This document shows, piece after piece, positions 24,535 through 35,854 of a stretch of 64,000 bases of DNA. Source of the DNA: Wyeomyia smithii (Eukaryota > Arthropoda > Insecta > Diptera > Culicidae); NCBI RefSeq assembly GCF_029784165.1, contig NC_073694.1, positions 43,879,639 to 43,943,638 on the forward strand. The letters are read 5' to 3'. The notes under the pieces were generated by a model. That model searched no databases. It saw only the letters and a list, made by a program, of their open reading frames with translations, and was not told the origin of the DNA. Both the position numbers and the translations under genes were made by a program. The stretch's first letter is position 1, and each line of letters starts with the position of its first letter.

Positions 24535-24895
24535 AATAACTTATAGCCTATGACCGGTTGCAGAAATGTTCAATTCTTGTTAATTTTTTGGAAACCTTGT
24601 TGATGAGATAAACTGTTAATCACTATCAGCAGCAGCATTGTAGTTTCTCCTTGATAGCCTACGAATAAAAATCGTTTGCCGTTGCAATGATAGATCAGCG
24701 ATGCTCTACTCCATCTGTGGTGTACAGTACTGTTGCCTTTACCAGAATGTTTTCATTCAAGACATCTGTTTTTACTAGGTTCAAACAACAGGTTAACTAA
24801 TTGTTTAAGAAAGAGGACTATTTTAAACTTTTCAGAAAACCTTTACCTTCGAGACATCAGATCTGAACAAGTGCTGCAATGTTGTAATGATTTAT
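24535..24895 (-). repeat. Family R fragment
   Basis: Strings such as CACTATCAGCAGCAGCATTG, TACCAGAATGTTTTCATTCA and CTTTACCTTCGAGACATCA follow the order of copy C (39,240-39,600) with substitutions. A TIR element has inserted at its right edge. Confidence 0.6.
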
Positions 24896-25563
24896 TGGTG
24901 CTTATTACGGGAGTCACTTCACGGTGAAATCAGAGTGAAGTGAATAAAGTCCTATTACGGGACTCACGTAAATGAGAAAAACGTCGCAAAGTGACATCTG
25001 ACGTGAAATCTGGGTTATCATGAGTGTCATATGAGTGAAGTGAAAACGGAAAAAGCGACGTTTTGCGTGAAATTATTTCACGACCATGTTGAACGGTGAA
25101 ATGATTTCACGAAGATAGGAAAGTTTAAAAATCGATCAATTTGTGATCTAGCGGTAATATATATGGAATTTTGTTTCCAGTAACAAGGCGAATTATTTTT
25201 TCTTGCAAAAAATCAGCTCAGCTGGAACTTACAAATTTTTGAGCAGCGGCCAATGGAACGTTAGGGAAAAATTGACCTTCGAATTTCGTTTAGAGGTAGG
25301 GCTTCAAAGTTTCCTCTTGTCGAAAAATGTCCTCATACAAAATTTCAGCTCAATCGACTTTTCAGGACTTAGAAATTTTTGAGCTGGAAAACTCCCACAT
25401 TTCACTTGTCATATTCTCAATTTCACTTCACTGGCAATCTCACTTCACGGCAATGATTTTTGTCACCTCACTTGAGGTGGAATCGGGAATAGGTCTCAAA
25501 AAGTGAAGTGAGCGTGAGAGTGAAATATACTTCACCGTGAAGTGACTCCCGTAATAAGCACCA
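24896..25563. mobile_element. TIR element, GGTGCTTATTACGGGAGTC type
   Basis: The first ~32 bp (TGGTGCTTATTACGGGAGTC then ACTTCACGGTGAA) recur inverted at the right end. Inside, GTGAAGTGA-like strings are reiterated in both orientations. The 668-bp element has no coding frame of note. I could not settle the target duplication, so no superfamily is given. Confidence 0.75.
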
Positions 25564-28500
25564 TTTCAAGTCTCCCTAAACTCTATATTGTTAACCGCGC
25601 AAATGACTCAGTAGAACATGTTAGTACAAAACTCGTACCAATCTAAGAAACCATTATTCGTTTCTCCAATAATTTGGCAATCATTCCCGGCAATTTTGGT
25701 CGTTATGTAATACCTTTCTATTACTAAGCGAAAAACATTGAAGGGAGGAACAAAATAACGGTGTTTCCAATGAGCTATTTGAGGCTGGGACGCTACCGGA
25801 GAGATTTTGCGTATTTATGAGTAGCGAAAACTGAACGTTACATCCATACAAATTCAGCGAATGAAGTCTAACACATGTTATACGCCTGTATTCCCATGCA
25901 GAAACACATACAAGCGCTTAGCTGTCATTTATTTTGTCGCATTTAGTTTTTTTCTTCTTGTCCGATGCGCGGTCATAGGACGCAAAAAGTTATAGAAAGT
26001 TGCTCAAAACCAACAATCTTTTCTGGTAGTCCTCTACGGCCACGAGACCTAGATTATGCTTGTAACAACACAACGCACCCTTTTGGTCTTCAAAGGAAAG
26101 GTTTAGCGTAGCATTTTCGGAGTAGATTAGATGAACAACGGATCGTTGAGGTGGCAAATTAACAACAGAACGAATTGGTGTTACCATTAACAAATTTTTG
26201 GTAAAAAGCTTGAAAAATTACTAAAAGTTCTTTTTGGAAAACTTCTCCCGTGTAAAAGTTACAACTTTCGAAACATTGAACATACTGAAGTTTTTGAAAT
26301 ACATTTATGAGAAAAATGCATTTTAGTTTCTGAACTCAAACACATTCAACTTTTTGATCAGCATTTCACAGATAATGAAGTTTTACACCCAGAAAATTAG
26401 TAGGCGACAAAACTCAGGAAGACGGTTGAATTTTTTTATTCACATTTCAAATAGGTGCACAAAAGATTCCTTCTTTCATATATTCACTATATAATTTAGT
26501 ATGTATAGACTATTTTAATTTTTTTCGGTGTTTGTTTTTGAGACGTTTAAGTTCCAATGGGTAAACTCACTAACTATAAGACCCAATTTTCATTCATCAA
26601 AACAACATTATTGCATTGCACCATTTTTTTTTTCAAAACAAAATGCTTTTCCTTGCATAATTATTAATCATTGAGTCTCTTTTGTTACGCATTACCGCCC
26701 ACTCCTAGAACATTATTACAATACCGTATATAGAACAGTTTATTCATTCAACATGAACTTACGAAGCCAAAGACGATCCATAAAGGACCATAATCACCTT
26801 ATGATGCCGTATGTCTACGGCACCTTCCGATGAAATGAAGCAAATTGAATTCCACCTTTCCAGCGGCAGGTACCAAAGAATTTTAGCAGCTTCTCGACAA
26901 ATATGTTAATGTAATTATTTCTCCACCGCTCGAAGCTTTACGCCCAAAAAAGCGCCGTTTTATTATTGTCGCTGGAATCGCACAGAAGGCAAGAAATATT
27001 TAATCCCTTTCATTTCTGCTGCTTGATTTCGTTGATTTCACACTTCCTGCCGTTAGCTTTCACCCCCTACGCAGCCCGTTGAGGCATTTGATTCTGTTAT
27101 TTTTTCTTCTCTTTTTTATGTGCCCCACTCAAACAGCTCTCTGAGTAACTCTCGTGTTGTTACGGAGGGAAAGAAAGCTGAAAGCAAATTTATTTTTTAT
27201 TGTCCCCTCGGCGGCAATAAAGCCAAACTGGGTAAGATTAAAAAAAATCTTTCAGTTTGTATTTTTCTCACTGTTTATAGTGATTGTTGCCGCTTTCTGC
27301 TATATTACCAGGCCGGAAGCGAAACGGTAGCAGCCACCCACAAAGCTCCGATCATTTGTCTTCCGATTGAAGGGGCTCCCGTCAGCCAAGGTCATGCCGT
27401 TTTGATTGTTTTATTATCCACTTGGTCCCACTTGCGATCATCTGTGTACTGGCCAGAATACTGATTTGGTGCTTTGTTTGTCGGTCCGACTCGAAGCAGA
27501 ACAGATTTTTTTTCCAGTTCTAAAGCTGTACACCGAAGGAGAAAATGTTTATTATAACCTTATCCATTTTTATTTTTCATTGTATCCATTGTTGGTTACA
27601 TAGCTGATTAAACCTCCCTCCTAAATAATTATAACGGAGAGTATTCGATCGAAATGGTGAAAGCCTCAAGGAATGCAACTTATTGGAAAATGGGAACCCA
27701 TTCCCGATATCGTTTACGGAAAAATGCGCTGTTCGAACAGATTCAAGGGCTGTAAAATTAAAATTTCAAACATTATTTCGCTTGTGATGATTTACTTAAA
27801 ATGAAATTCCTTTCCTTTCGACGACGCCGTATCTTATTAGATCACAGCTAGCTTAACCAATCCAGCGCAGACACTGTCGCTAGGGGTGAAGAGACAAGGA
27901 AAATTCGAATTTGTCGTCTCTAGATAGTAACCGAAACCTAGTATGGGGGTTTTCCGGTTAGCATTAGCACCAGAAGACGGTACGTCTCGACAACCGAAAG
28001 TCCCATTTGGTCCACTGAACTGACAGCATTCCCCGGCTTGTTTTTTCCCCAGCAAGTTCACTGCTGGAGAGCACCCTGGGGGATGGTCTCCGATGGTCGT
28101 TTAGCGTTTTAGACAAAAATGTGGCAGCTTTTCGCATGTTTGCATTTTTCTTCTTGTTTCAATGATTCATCAGCTTCAGCTAGTGTGCACGACTGTGTAA
28201 ACTGGTAAGCGCGATGTTAAGTGGTTACTCGTACAGGAAAAATTTAATATTGCGTACTCTGTCAATCATGCTGCCAATTGCGCTTAACGGCGTGTATTTC
28301 TATGCGAAGTAGTTAAATTTCAAACAACTACAAATCGTTATATCGCACTGGTTATAAAAGTTGCTGAAGAATAAACAGTTCAAAATACCGAGTTGAGTAT
28401 TCAACAATACACAGCATTTGTGATTTCTAGTATAGCTCGAATTGGTTTGACATCTGAAAAACATCTGAGAATTTGTTTAGCATATACAAAAAAGAGTGTT

Positions 28501-29096
28501 ACTTTTTATCACTACATCGACAAGCGTGTAAGATAATTTCTCTGAGGTCCCCAACAAAACATACATGGCTAACGTATATGAATCGAGCTCTTCCAAGAAG
28601 ATTGGGTTGGACAATCCGCGGTTGTAAGCTGATGGAGCTACTACTGAGTACACTCGAAAGGTAGATAAGCGAATCGGTGAACTGGCTGGGGAGCTGAAAA
28701 ATCACAAAGGGGAAAACTGGTCAGCATTACGGTGGACCCAGAACCTTGGGTGGAGAATAACATTTTGAAGTGTTGTTGAACGGCGAAACGGAGAGTGCTA
28801 TTGACATGAACTGAAGTTCTATTGAGAATGATGGACAAACTGTGGATCTGGAGAGGTTATAGAGAGCACAAAAACCTCAGAGCAGTTAGGAGGGACGGCC
28901 TTCCAAGAGAACTTTTTGAAGTCAGGAGCAAAGAACTGTCCTTGTCTAAATGGTGAGCTTTCTATCCGCAAAATTAGAGATTCTGCTGGTATGACAAGCG
29001 GATGGTCGTGGGTTCGAATATAAGTAGAATCAGACAACTCGATATCGACGTACTTAAGAACTGGTAGGTTCCCCACTAGCCTTTTCTAAATACCTC
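25564..29096. other. No recognisable gene or element
   Basis: Open frames such as 27,120-27,464 (+) and 28,819-29,076 (-) show no motif I know and have opposite-strand partners of similar length. A lone GGTTCGAAT near 29,011 looks like part of a tRNA-type B box but has no supporting A box or acceptor stem. Confidence 0.4.
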
Positions 29097-29175
29097 TTGA
29101 CAAATACTACAAGGTATACAGCCCTAGGGTTGTATGAAAGGGTGACGTGGGACTGAACTCTGTAATTATATAATT
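29097..29175 (-). repeat. Family R end fragment
   Basis: AAATACTACAAGGTATACAG through GTGACGTGGGACTGAACTC reproduces the left border seen at 38,156 in copy C. The rest of the element is absent. Confidence 0.7.
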
Positions 29176-30236
29176 ATAATGTGAATAATGTGAATGCTAT
29201 CGAATGTGATGTGGTCGGTGTGCGACCAGACCGAACCAAGCGCCAATAATGGCTACCAAAATGGACGGATCCTCTCCCTCACTCTCTCATCAATTTTACG
29301 CTATACGTACACGTCGCACACACCTACAACTTTCACTCTCCACCAGCGAATCATAATTTTTACTTAAATTCACTAACATACCTGCGCCAATTTTCATAAT
29401 CGTGCTATTTTAAGATCATTATAATGGTATCTTCACTATTTGATAGCTACCTCCATGATTTTCACATGTTTTCAAAAGATTTCTGCAAATTTGTTGGGGT
29501 GCATTAGGTCCACCATCACACTAGGCAAAAATCCTAACGCTCGGCAAGGCTGGTTTAAATCAGTTTTTTTCACCACTTGCACTGTAGCAGCATTACCTAT
29601 ATTTTTATTTACACTCGGAGATTGTTTATTCACCTACCGATTGAAGATTTTAGCACGAAAACTGTTTCAATTTACCGCTAACTGTAAATTTATTCCTAGA
29701 AATGAGTTTTTTTCACTTCGTAGTCACCTCAGTATCACATCATTTTTGTTTACAAAATGGTTCCGGTGTGTAGGGTAAATCAGCTTAGAGTGGAACCCTT
29801 CGAGGTTTTAGCGATTTTTCATTCCGAATCTTTATTTGTGCAACCAATTTTATCTATATTACATACCTACTTCTTGTCTGAAAACACCCCTCACTTGAAA
29901 CTGTTTATTAAAAATGATGACAAATCAAAAAACAACTTCGTATGGACAAGATAATAAAATCGCATCAAATCAGCCATCGTATGTACCAGGAGGTCCACTG
30001 TTTGTCAATTAACTCTAATTACAACGCAAAAACGAAACCGTCTTCCAACACATCTTTATTGCATCAGCATGAGTGCAGTGTTGGAAGTTTAGATTTTATG
30101 ATATTTTGATCATTGTTGAGTAATTGCATAAAAACCCTGTTCTAATTACTTTTACAATTGAGGTAATCAAAGGAATCACTGAAATATTTTGAAAATATTC
30201 AAAAGTTGTTCCATTTGATACTTTGCAGTTTCGTTC
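29176..30236. other. No recognised gene; possible minus-strand first exon
   Basis: On the minus strand near 29,400, ATGAAAATTGGCGCAG runs into GTATGTTAG, a good splice-donor consensus after five codons. Without a partner exon this is only a suggestion. Open frames at 29,440-29,778 and 29,757-29,954 are hydrophobic and AT-driven, with no known motif. Confidence 0.25.
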
Positions 30237-30362
30237 AGTTAATTTTTAAGATAATCTCTTCAACCGCAAAACTGGCCACAATGTTATTCGCGATGGTTGT
30301 CTTGACGACAACCAACCAGTGTAAACAAAAACATAACTAGAAAAGTATTGCCGCTAGAGAAA

Positions 30363-30593
30363 ATGTGCCGATGCACTAAACGTCGTAGAGCTGCCTTGCA
30401 GCGGGAAATCAAAAAGAAAGCGAAACGTGATGTTCCTGATCCCTTGATTTGGGCTGTGACAGATCCGTGGAGGATTACTTCAAGAGGTGAGTGAATCAGA
30501 TGAAAAAACTGATTGCAAGTAAATCTAGATTTAACGATTTGCTCCCCGTTCCCGTTGTACATAACAGGTTCCCTTGCCTGTGAGATGAGTTGA
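30363..30593 (+). CDS. Candidate two-exon microprotein gene, unrecognised
   Basis: ATG at 30,363 opens a frame starting MCRCTKRRRAALQREIKKKA. The first exon would end at 30,486, where GAG|GTGAGT is a full-consensus donor. An acceptor TTGTACATAACAG after a pyrimidine-rich tract ends at 30,567, giving an 81-bp intron, a common mosquito size. Splicing adds eight codons and a TGA at 30,591-30,593, for about 49 residues. The product is very basic at the N-terminus, has DPLIWAVTDPWRITSR in the middle, and lacks a signal peptide or membrane segment. An initiator-like TCAGTT lies at 30,235-30,240, a GGTTGTC/GACAACC hairpin at about 30,295-30,313, and AATAAA at 30,806-30,811. Without splicing the frame is 43 codons. 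Family unknown; real coding status is uncertain. Confidence 0.35.
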
Positions 30594-31289
30594 TCTTTGA
30601 GGGCCGAATACACTCACGCCATGACATCGCTTTTCTGACGAAAATTGGCAGTACCTTCTTGAAACCTTCCAATGTGCCTTCTAGCCTCTACCACCTACTC
30701 GTCTACATGGAAGGCGCAATTGTGCCGTAGTGAGCTCCGCCGTGTGCACGCCTTCTTGTCGTCATGCTTCCCAATTTATGTTTTTTTTATGTTTTTTGGA
30801 AAAAAAATAAAACAATATACTTCTCGATCAAAACTCGAATAACCGGTATGCGAAAAATGATACAACACGGCGTTGCCAGCGCTTTCGCCAATAGAAGGCA
30901 GAAAGAAGGTGACACAAAAAAAAAATGCGCCGAGTGGAAGGCACGATGCGTCCACACGGGAGGCTATCCCATGTTTTGGAATAATATTTAAACAGTTAAG
31001 ATTCCTGAGCGTCTTTGAATGCCAATGTACATCATCACACATGATGGGTTCAATTGCCCTCTAAGGTAAATTGATTTTCGGCAAAATTTGTAAACAATGT
31101 TTGACAGGTAGACAAAACAACGTGCAGGATATTTATTACAGGCCTCATCCATACATACAACATCGCATACATAGACCTCACGTATACATAAACACCGAAA
31201 ACACGATAGTATTGGTGCACTAGACACAATGGATTGCGAGAAGTTTCACCTTAACTGTGATCTGTTTGCGTTCATAACATAAAATGGTA

Positions 31290-33086
31290 CTATTTTAAAT
31301 AATTTTTGTCACTGAATAATCTGGAAAAACTTGTACTCGAAAAAACCTTATTACTAGTGTGTTGTCGAAATTTTATCTTGATCAGATTGTCTAAGTGCGC
31401 ATGATTGTCAGTTTCATGACGTCTATGAATTTTATGTTGTTTATTATTGTTTTTTACTGTGTTAAACACACCTGCATAAATAGAACTGAACCCGTCTGTA
31501 TCACTTTTCTCGTAACTGTATTGTTGTTCATTGCTATGTGGCATATTTCCAGAATCGGTAGTGCTGTTGTGTTTCTGTGTTGGTCGAATATTTCAACATT
31601 GTTTAGATCAAATGTGTGTTGGGCTCTAAGACAGTGGTGCAAGAGTGCTGTCACTTAAGCAGGTATTAGACGAAGCAAATATTTGCTATTTTTGGTACGA
31701 TTTTTATTTGCACAAAATTAAATCTGTATTTGTATTGAAAAATAGCAAATATTTGCTTCGTCTAATACCTGCTTTAGTGTTGCAAATTGTGGATCTTCTA
31801 TGTCGGTGCCTGTGTCAACAAGTTTCTGCAGTGCATTCAAGTTCGATTTGTGTCCGCTAATTCGTGTTTTTAACTTTTTTGTAGTCATGCCAATATATAG
31901 TGAACTGCAGTCGTTGCATGAAATACTGTAAATAACATTGGTGTGGTCGTTTTTCGCTATTTTATCTTTTGTTTGTGTATAATATTGTTTGGAAATGTTT
32001 GTCTTTCGTGTGGCTAACTGAACTGTTTTGTAATCGTTTTTCAGGAACTCACTGATCTTATCGGTGAGATACGGAATGTATGCTATTGACCGGTAAGTGT
32101 ATTCCAGGTGTTCACTCGGCGATTGGTTGGAACTATGCTGCTTGGTACTCCTACAGTTTCTCTGGTTGATCAGGCGATGTCGCAGTGTCTTAGGGTAGTC
32201 GTTAAGCTTCAAATGTTGGTCCATTATGTTGACTTTTGCAAACTCCGATAGGCCGGTGGACAAGCTGTTCACTCTACTAATAAAATTGATGGCCATATTT
32301 ATTTTTTGGTGAGGTGGATGCGCCGAAAAATAGTTTAGAAAACGGCCACTTGCAATCGGTTTTTGGTACCATTCCGTCGATATATGTTTGGATCATCGTA
32401 TTTGACAAGTAGCATGTCAAGGAAAGGTAACCGGTTGTTTTCCTCTGTTTCACAGGTGAACTGGATGTTAGGGTTGTAGCTATTAAAAGTCTTGAGCATG
32501 TAGTCAAGCTGATCGAGTGGAATGGCAGTGACTAAATCGTCGATATATTTTTAGATGAACGGCAATTTGATTTTAAGCTGTTTGAGTACGCAATCTAGCA
32601 ATACCTCTGTGACAAGCTCCGCTACAATTGGCGGTAAAGAGTTGCCCATAGCTGTTCCGAAGACCTGTTGGTGGTACCTTCCATCAAATTTGAAAAAAAC
32701 TAGCGTCGATGCAAAATTCAACTAGCTCCAGAAACAGGTCCAAGCAAATGTTCTTAGCGTTTGGTCTTATTTGGTCCCAGTTTTTGTTTTTTTGTCGATT
32801 AGTTTCAGATTATGTAACTGCTCCACCAAAGAATTGTTTTTGCGTTGAAAAGAAGTGGTAGGGTCCCGGGTTAATAATTTATATGTTTTAGTGTCCCCCA
32901 ACAGTACCATCATCTTCTGTTTATACTCATTGGCGAGCATTAGCACTTTTTGTTACCTTTATCTGATTGTAAGACCATAACATCAGGATTAGTTTTTAAA
33001 AACTGTCTAGTGATTTTTTCAGCTTGTTCGCATGTTCTTGCTAGTGGATCCCACTGTTTGCCATGATTGCCAGCCTGGTACATATA
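31290..33086 (-). pseudogene. Penelope-like element: reverse transcriptase and GIY-YIG endonuclease
   Basis: On the minus strand, right to left, the RT part shows NPDVMVLQSDKGNK and TYKLLTRDPTTSFQRKNNS. It continues with GRYHQQVFGTAMGNSLPPIV, the catalytic YIDDLVTAIP and LPFLDMLLVKYDD. Then comes a GIY-YIG nuclease, NVIYSISCNDCSSLYIGMTT followed by TRISGHKSNL, and a C-terminal TFDLNNVEIFDQHRNTTALP. This RT plus GIY-YIG order is diagnostic of Penelope-like elements. Lesions include a frameshift after DKGNK near 32,955, a TAA just before the YIDD box, further frameshifts, and a MITE at 31,658-31,773. The N-terminal third is missing here; a matching N-terminal piece lies in the opposite orientation at 34,525-34,715. 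Confidence 0.9.
31658..31773. mobile_element. Harbinger-type MITE inside the Penelope-like element
   Basis: A 116-bp near-palindrome has TIRs starting AGCAGGTATTAGACGAAGCA and continuing AATATTTGCTATTTTT. TTA flanks both ends (31,655-31,657 and 31,774-31,776), matching the 3-bp TWA preference of PIF/Harbinger transposases. It splits the Penelope C-terminal frame after FATLK. Confidence 0.85.
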
Positions 33087-33095
33087 GTTTTGTAC

Positions 33096-34473
33096 CACGG
33101 CTTACAAAAACAAGGCTAGTTCTTTAGAGTGTAAACAGGAACAGCCATGACGTCATCCGAATCGTCAAAGTAAACAGTGTACGTATGAAAGATTTGAATT
33201 GTTCCACAGGATTGTTGAAAAAAAAAATGGTAAAGTGTAATATCCGCGGGTGTAATAATTATGAGGATGACAGGATAGGACCGAAGAAGAGGTTCTTCCG
33301 CTTTCCGAAACAAGAAGAACTATGTGCATAGTGAATGGAATTGTGAGCAGAAGGAAAGGAAACGAACATAAAGCTGCCAAAATATGCTTTTATTATTTTC
33401 TAGAAGAGGATTTTCGGCTGAAAGATATTCTGCTACAAATGGAACTGTGCAAGCGCATGCTTAAAGACAGTGCATTCTCCAGGCAGTTTTGACCCGTAAA
33501 TGTAGAAATTTAAAATCAAAGTTACTGGGAGAGAACAAAAGGAGGTTGTGCAGCACGCTGTTCCTGGATATGATCGGTAGGAAAATGAAAATTTATTATT
33601 CTTGAATTTTTACCAACATTTATAAATTTTTAGATGCTTTTCAACGAAAGATGCAATTATTCAAACTGATGTTCTACTCGGGTAACTAACTTGATATTTA
33701 GACTTTTAACACGTAGCTATAAGAAATTACCTCTCTTAGAAGAGACCTTCGACAGGAGCGTATGGAAAACCAGCGGTATGCGAAACAGTTGAAAAAGACG
33801 GGAAGTGGTATCGGGGTGTCACTGTTTTTCAAACAGTCAACTGCTGATCAATTGAAAAGGAAATGAAGAAAACTATATAAAACAATTACATAATCAATCT
33901 TTAATATTATCAATTAACCAATTGTACAAATAAATATTAAATCAGTCTGATCTGGCTTTGCGTGAATATTGATGACACTTGATTGTCCCGTTCATGATTG
34001 TTTTTCAACTGTTCATACTTGGAGGTATCGCATTCTCAATTTTGTTTGAACCCTGATTTCTTTTACCACTTGAAGGAAATCCGAAACATCACCGTATGTA
34101 GCCGACATGGTCTTAGACATTTGGTTCGGTTTCCATTGAATTACGCAGTTCGCATGAAGTCTTAGAAAATTTTTACGTATTGAAACAAATGTACGTAATT
34201 CAATTGTCGACACTATGGTGAAATAAACATTAATTTATTACTCAGATAATACAATTGACGCTATGGTTCGTACCACTTCAATCATCTGTATCGCATATAA
34301 TTTAAAAATACATATTAGGCATTGCATTAAATATCATCAAAAAACTACGTGTTAATGGTTTGGTGGATTATTCATTTCCACCGCAGTAGCTGATTTGTTT
34401 ATTTCAACGATTCAGATGACGTCACTAAAAAACTACAGTCCCGGAGTAGCTAGCCTTGTTTTTGTAAGCCGTG
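33096..34473 (+). mobile_element. P-like DNA transposon, internally degenerate
   Basis: The element is 1,378 bp. TIRs start CACGGCTTACAAAAACAAGG and match perfectly for about 23 bp; a second inverted block with TGACGTCATC follows about 25 bp further in. GTTTTGTAC flanks both sides (33,087-33,095 and 34,474-34,482), read as an 8-9 bp duplication; P elements make 8 bp. It encodes the remains of a THAP finger (separate entry), the DNA-binding domain of P-type transposases. No catalytic core is left. It landed at the junction of two oppositely oriented Penelope pieces. Confidence 0.8.
33227..33491 (+). pseudogene. THAP zinc finger of a P-type transposase, frameshifted
   Basis: ATG at 33,227 opens MVKCNIRGCNNYEDD, with the first CxxxxC zinc pair, then KKRFFRFPKQEE, the FxFP signature of THAP domains. 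The frame closes at TAG 33,329-33,331. In another frame the domain continues KGNEHKAAKICFYYFLEEDF to RLKDILLQMELCKRMLKD and stops near 33,491. Family members have CxxH before F..EDF; here the position reads CFYY, so the last zinc ligand seems lost as well. In intact transposases this finger binds the element ends. Confidence 0.75.
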
Positions 34474-34524
34474 GTTTTGTACGATATTTGTTAACCCGCA
34501 GCGATAGACAAACACCTTCCAAAA

Positions 34525-34715
34525 GGTAATACAAAAGTTGTCTATAATGGAACGGCGGTCCAAATACCACCTGAAACTGAATTTTTGCTTAGCCTAGGTC
34601 CAAAGTTTGCCTTGCCGCAAACTGATTTCAGTAAAACGCCATATTTTCATCTAATTACCGATATAGAAAGCATTCTGAAAACGAATCCTCAAATAGAAAC
34701 CCAAAATCGCGTTCC
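34525..34715 (+). pseudogene. Penelope-like N-terminal fragment, opposite orientation
   Basis: The plus strand reads GNTKVVYNGTAVQIPPETEF then LLSLGPKFALPQTDFSKTPY and ends near ILKTNPQIETQNR. LLSLGPKFALP is the conserved N-terminal block of Penelope-like RTs. It is the part missing from the minus-strand copy at 31,290-33,086 and sits head-to-head with it across the P-like insertion. It could be the same copy with its 5' segment inverted during integration, or a second insertion. No stop is present within the fragment. Confidence 0.75.
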
Positions 34716-34895
34716 GTATTTCTAAATTCGTTGTTAGTGGTTGAAGAAAGGTTTCGGTATGCTATCTTACCAGGGTCGCGAATCCTACATCCTGCTGATG
34801 GGGCTGCCATCGTAGGTGTAGCTGGCGGGATACAGCATTCCATGATTCAGCCACCCTCTCCGGGTCAGACGCTGTTGTACGCCGCCCCTAATGTC

Positions 34896-35485
34896 GGTCA
34901 CGATTATTTACTGAATATCGAAAATAAAAAATTAATAGAAGTAACTTATAACCGTTGCAAAAAAGGTTGAATCTTGTTGAGTAATTTGTGGTTTTTATGG
35001 TAATCATATTCATAAGATAAACTTTCAATCACCATCAGTAGCAGCATGGCAGTTTTGATTGTATGCGAATAGAAGTCGTGCTCGCTGCAATGATAGACGA
35101 CGAAAAACTAGCGGCGCTCTGGTCCACATATACTCTACGGTACCGTAGCTTTTATCAATATGTTTTCTTTTAAGACATCAGTTCCTATTACGCTCTTACA
35201 GCAGGTTTTGAAGTTGTTTAAGAAAAGGGAATGCTCGCATGTGATTGGTTCATTGTTCGCACTTTTATCGTTTTTTCCGCTTTGCAATGGAAAAATAATG
35301 ATAACTACCATATCACAAAAATGTACTACATTTTATCTATCCAACAACATATTGGTTATTGTAATCCAATATGTGGTTATGCTGTTATTATCGTTTGAAA
35401 TCTGACGCAACATTTGCCAGTTTCATTTCCCATTTTACAGGATGTGCATACCAGTATAGAAAACAAAGACGTAGTCCCACGTCAA
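34896..35485 (-). mobile_element. Family R repeat, copy D (truncated)
   Basis: It runs from GGTCACGATTATTTACTGAA to the family end GTAGTCCCACGTC. It matches the last ~600 bp of copy C without that copy's Penelope guest. The other family end is missing. DNA at 34,716-34,895 is GC-richer and unassigned. Confidence 0.65.
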
Positions 35486-35854
35486 CTGACAACTGACCAG
35501 AGGGACACATGGTTGAAACCTCTTCAGGGAATGATTAACAGTTATATTGGCAGGAGGTAATGAGGCTCGGAGCAATAAGCGTGAAAAGAAAATGGTGAAA
35601 CCACACACAAGCACGGATATGAATATAAGCATGTCGGATATTAATATAAGCATGTCACTTACTCTTAATAGCGATATTGCTAATAAGAGAAGTGTGGAAT
35701 ACAGCAGATATCTGGACGAAATCGCAAAAGATTTATGTTTCAGGACAAAAAACCACCTTAGTCTTAAGAGCATGGGTCGAAGAAACAGCTACCTGTACCC
35801 CTAGGTACACACGATCAACCGGCTTGAAATCATGGGGGTGAAATTTTACATCTG

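Noticed and set aside
28980..29030. GGTTCGAAT resembling a tRNA B box
   Set aside because: No A box at a proper distance, no pairing arms and no tail, so it is likely chance.
35547..35804. Plus-strand frame of 85 residues with repeated ATATAAGCATGTC
   Set aside because: It starts at a non-AUG codon, has no motif, and sits between a repeat end and a transposase relic. Coding status cannot be supported.
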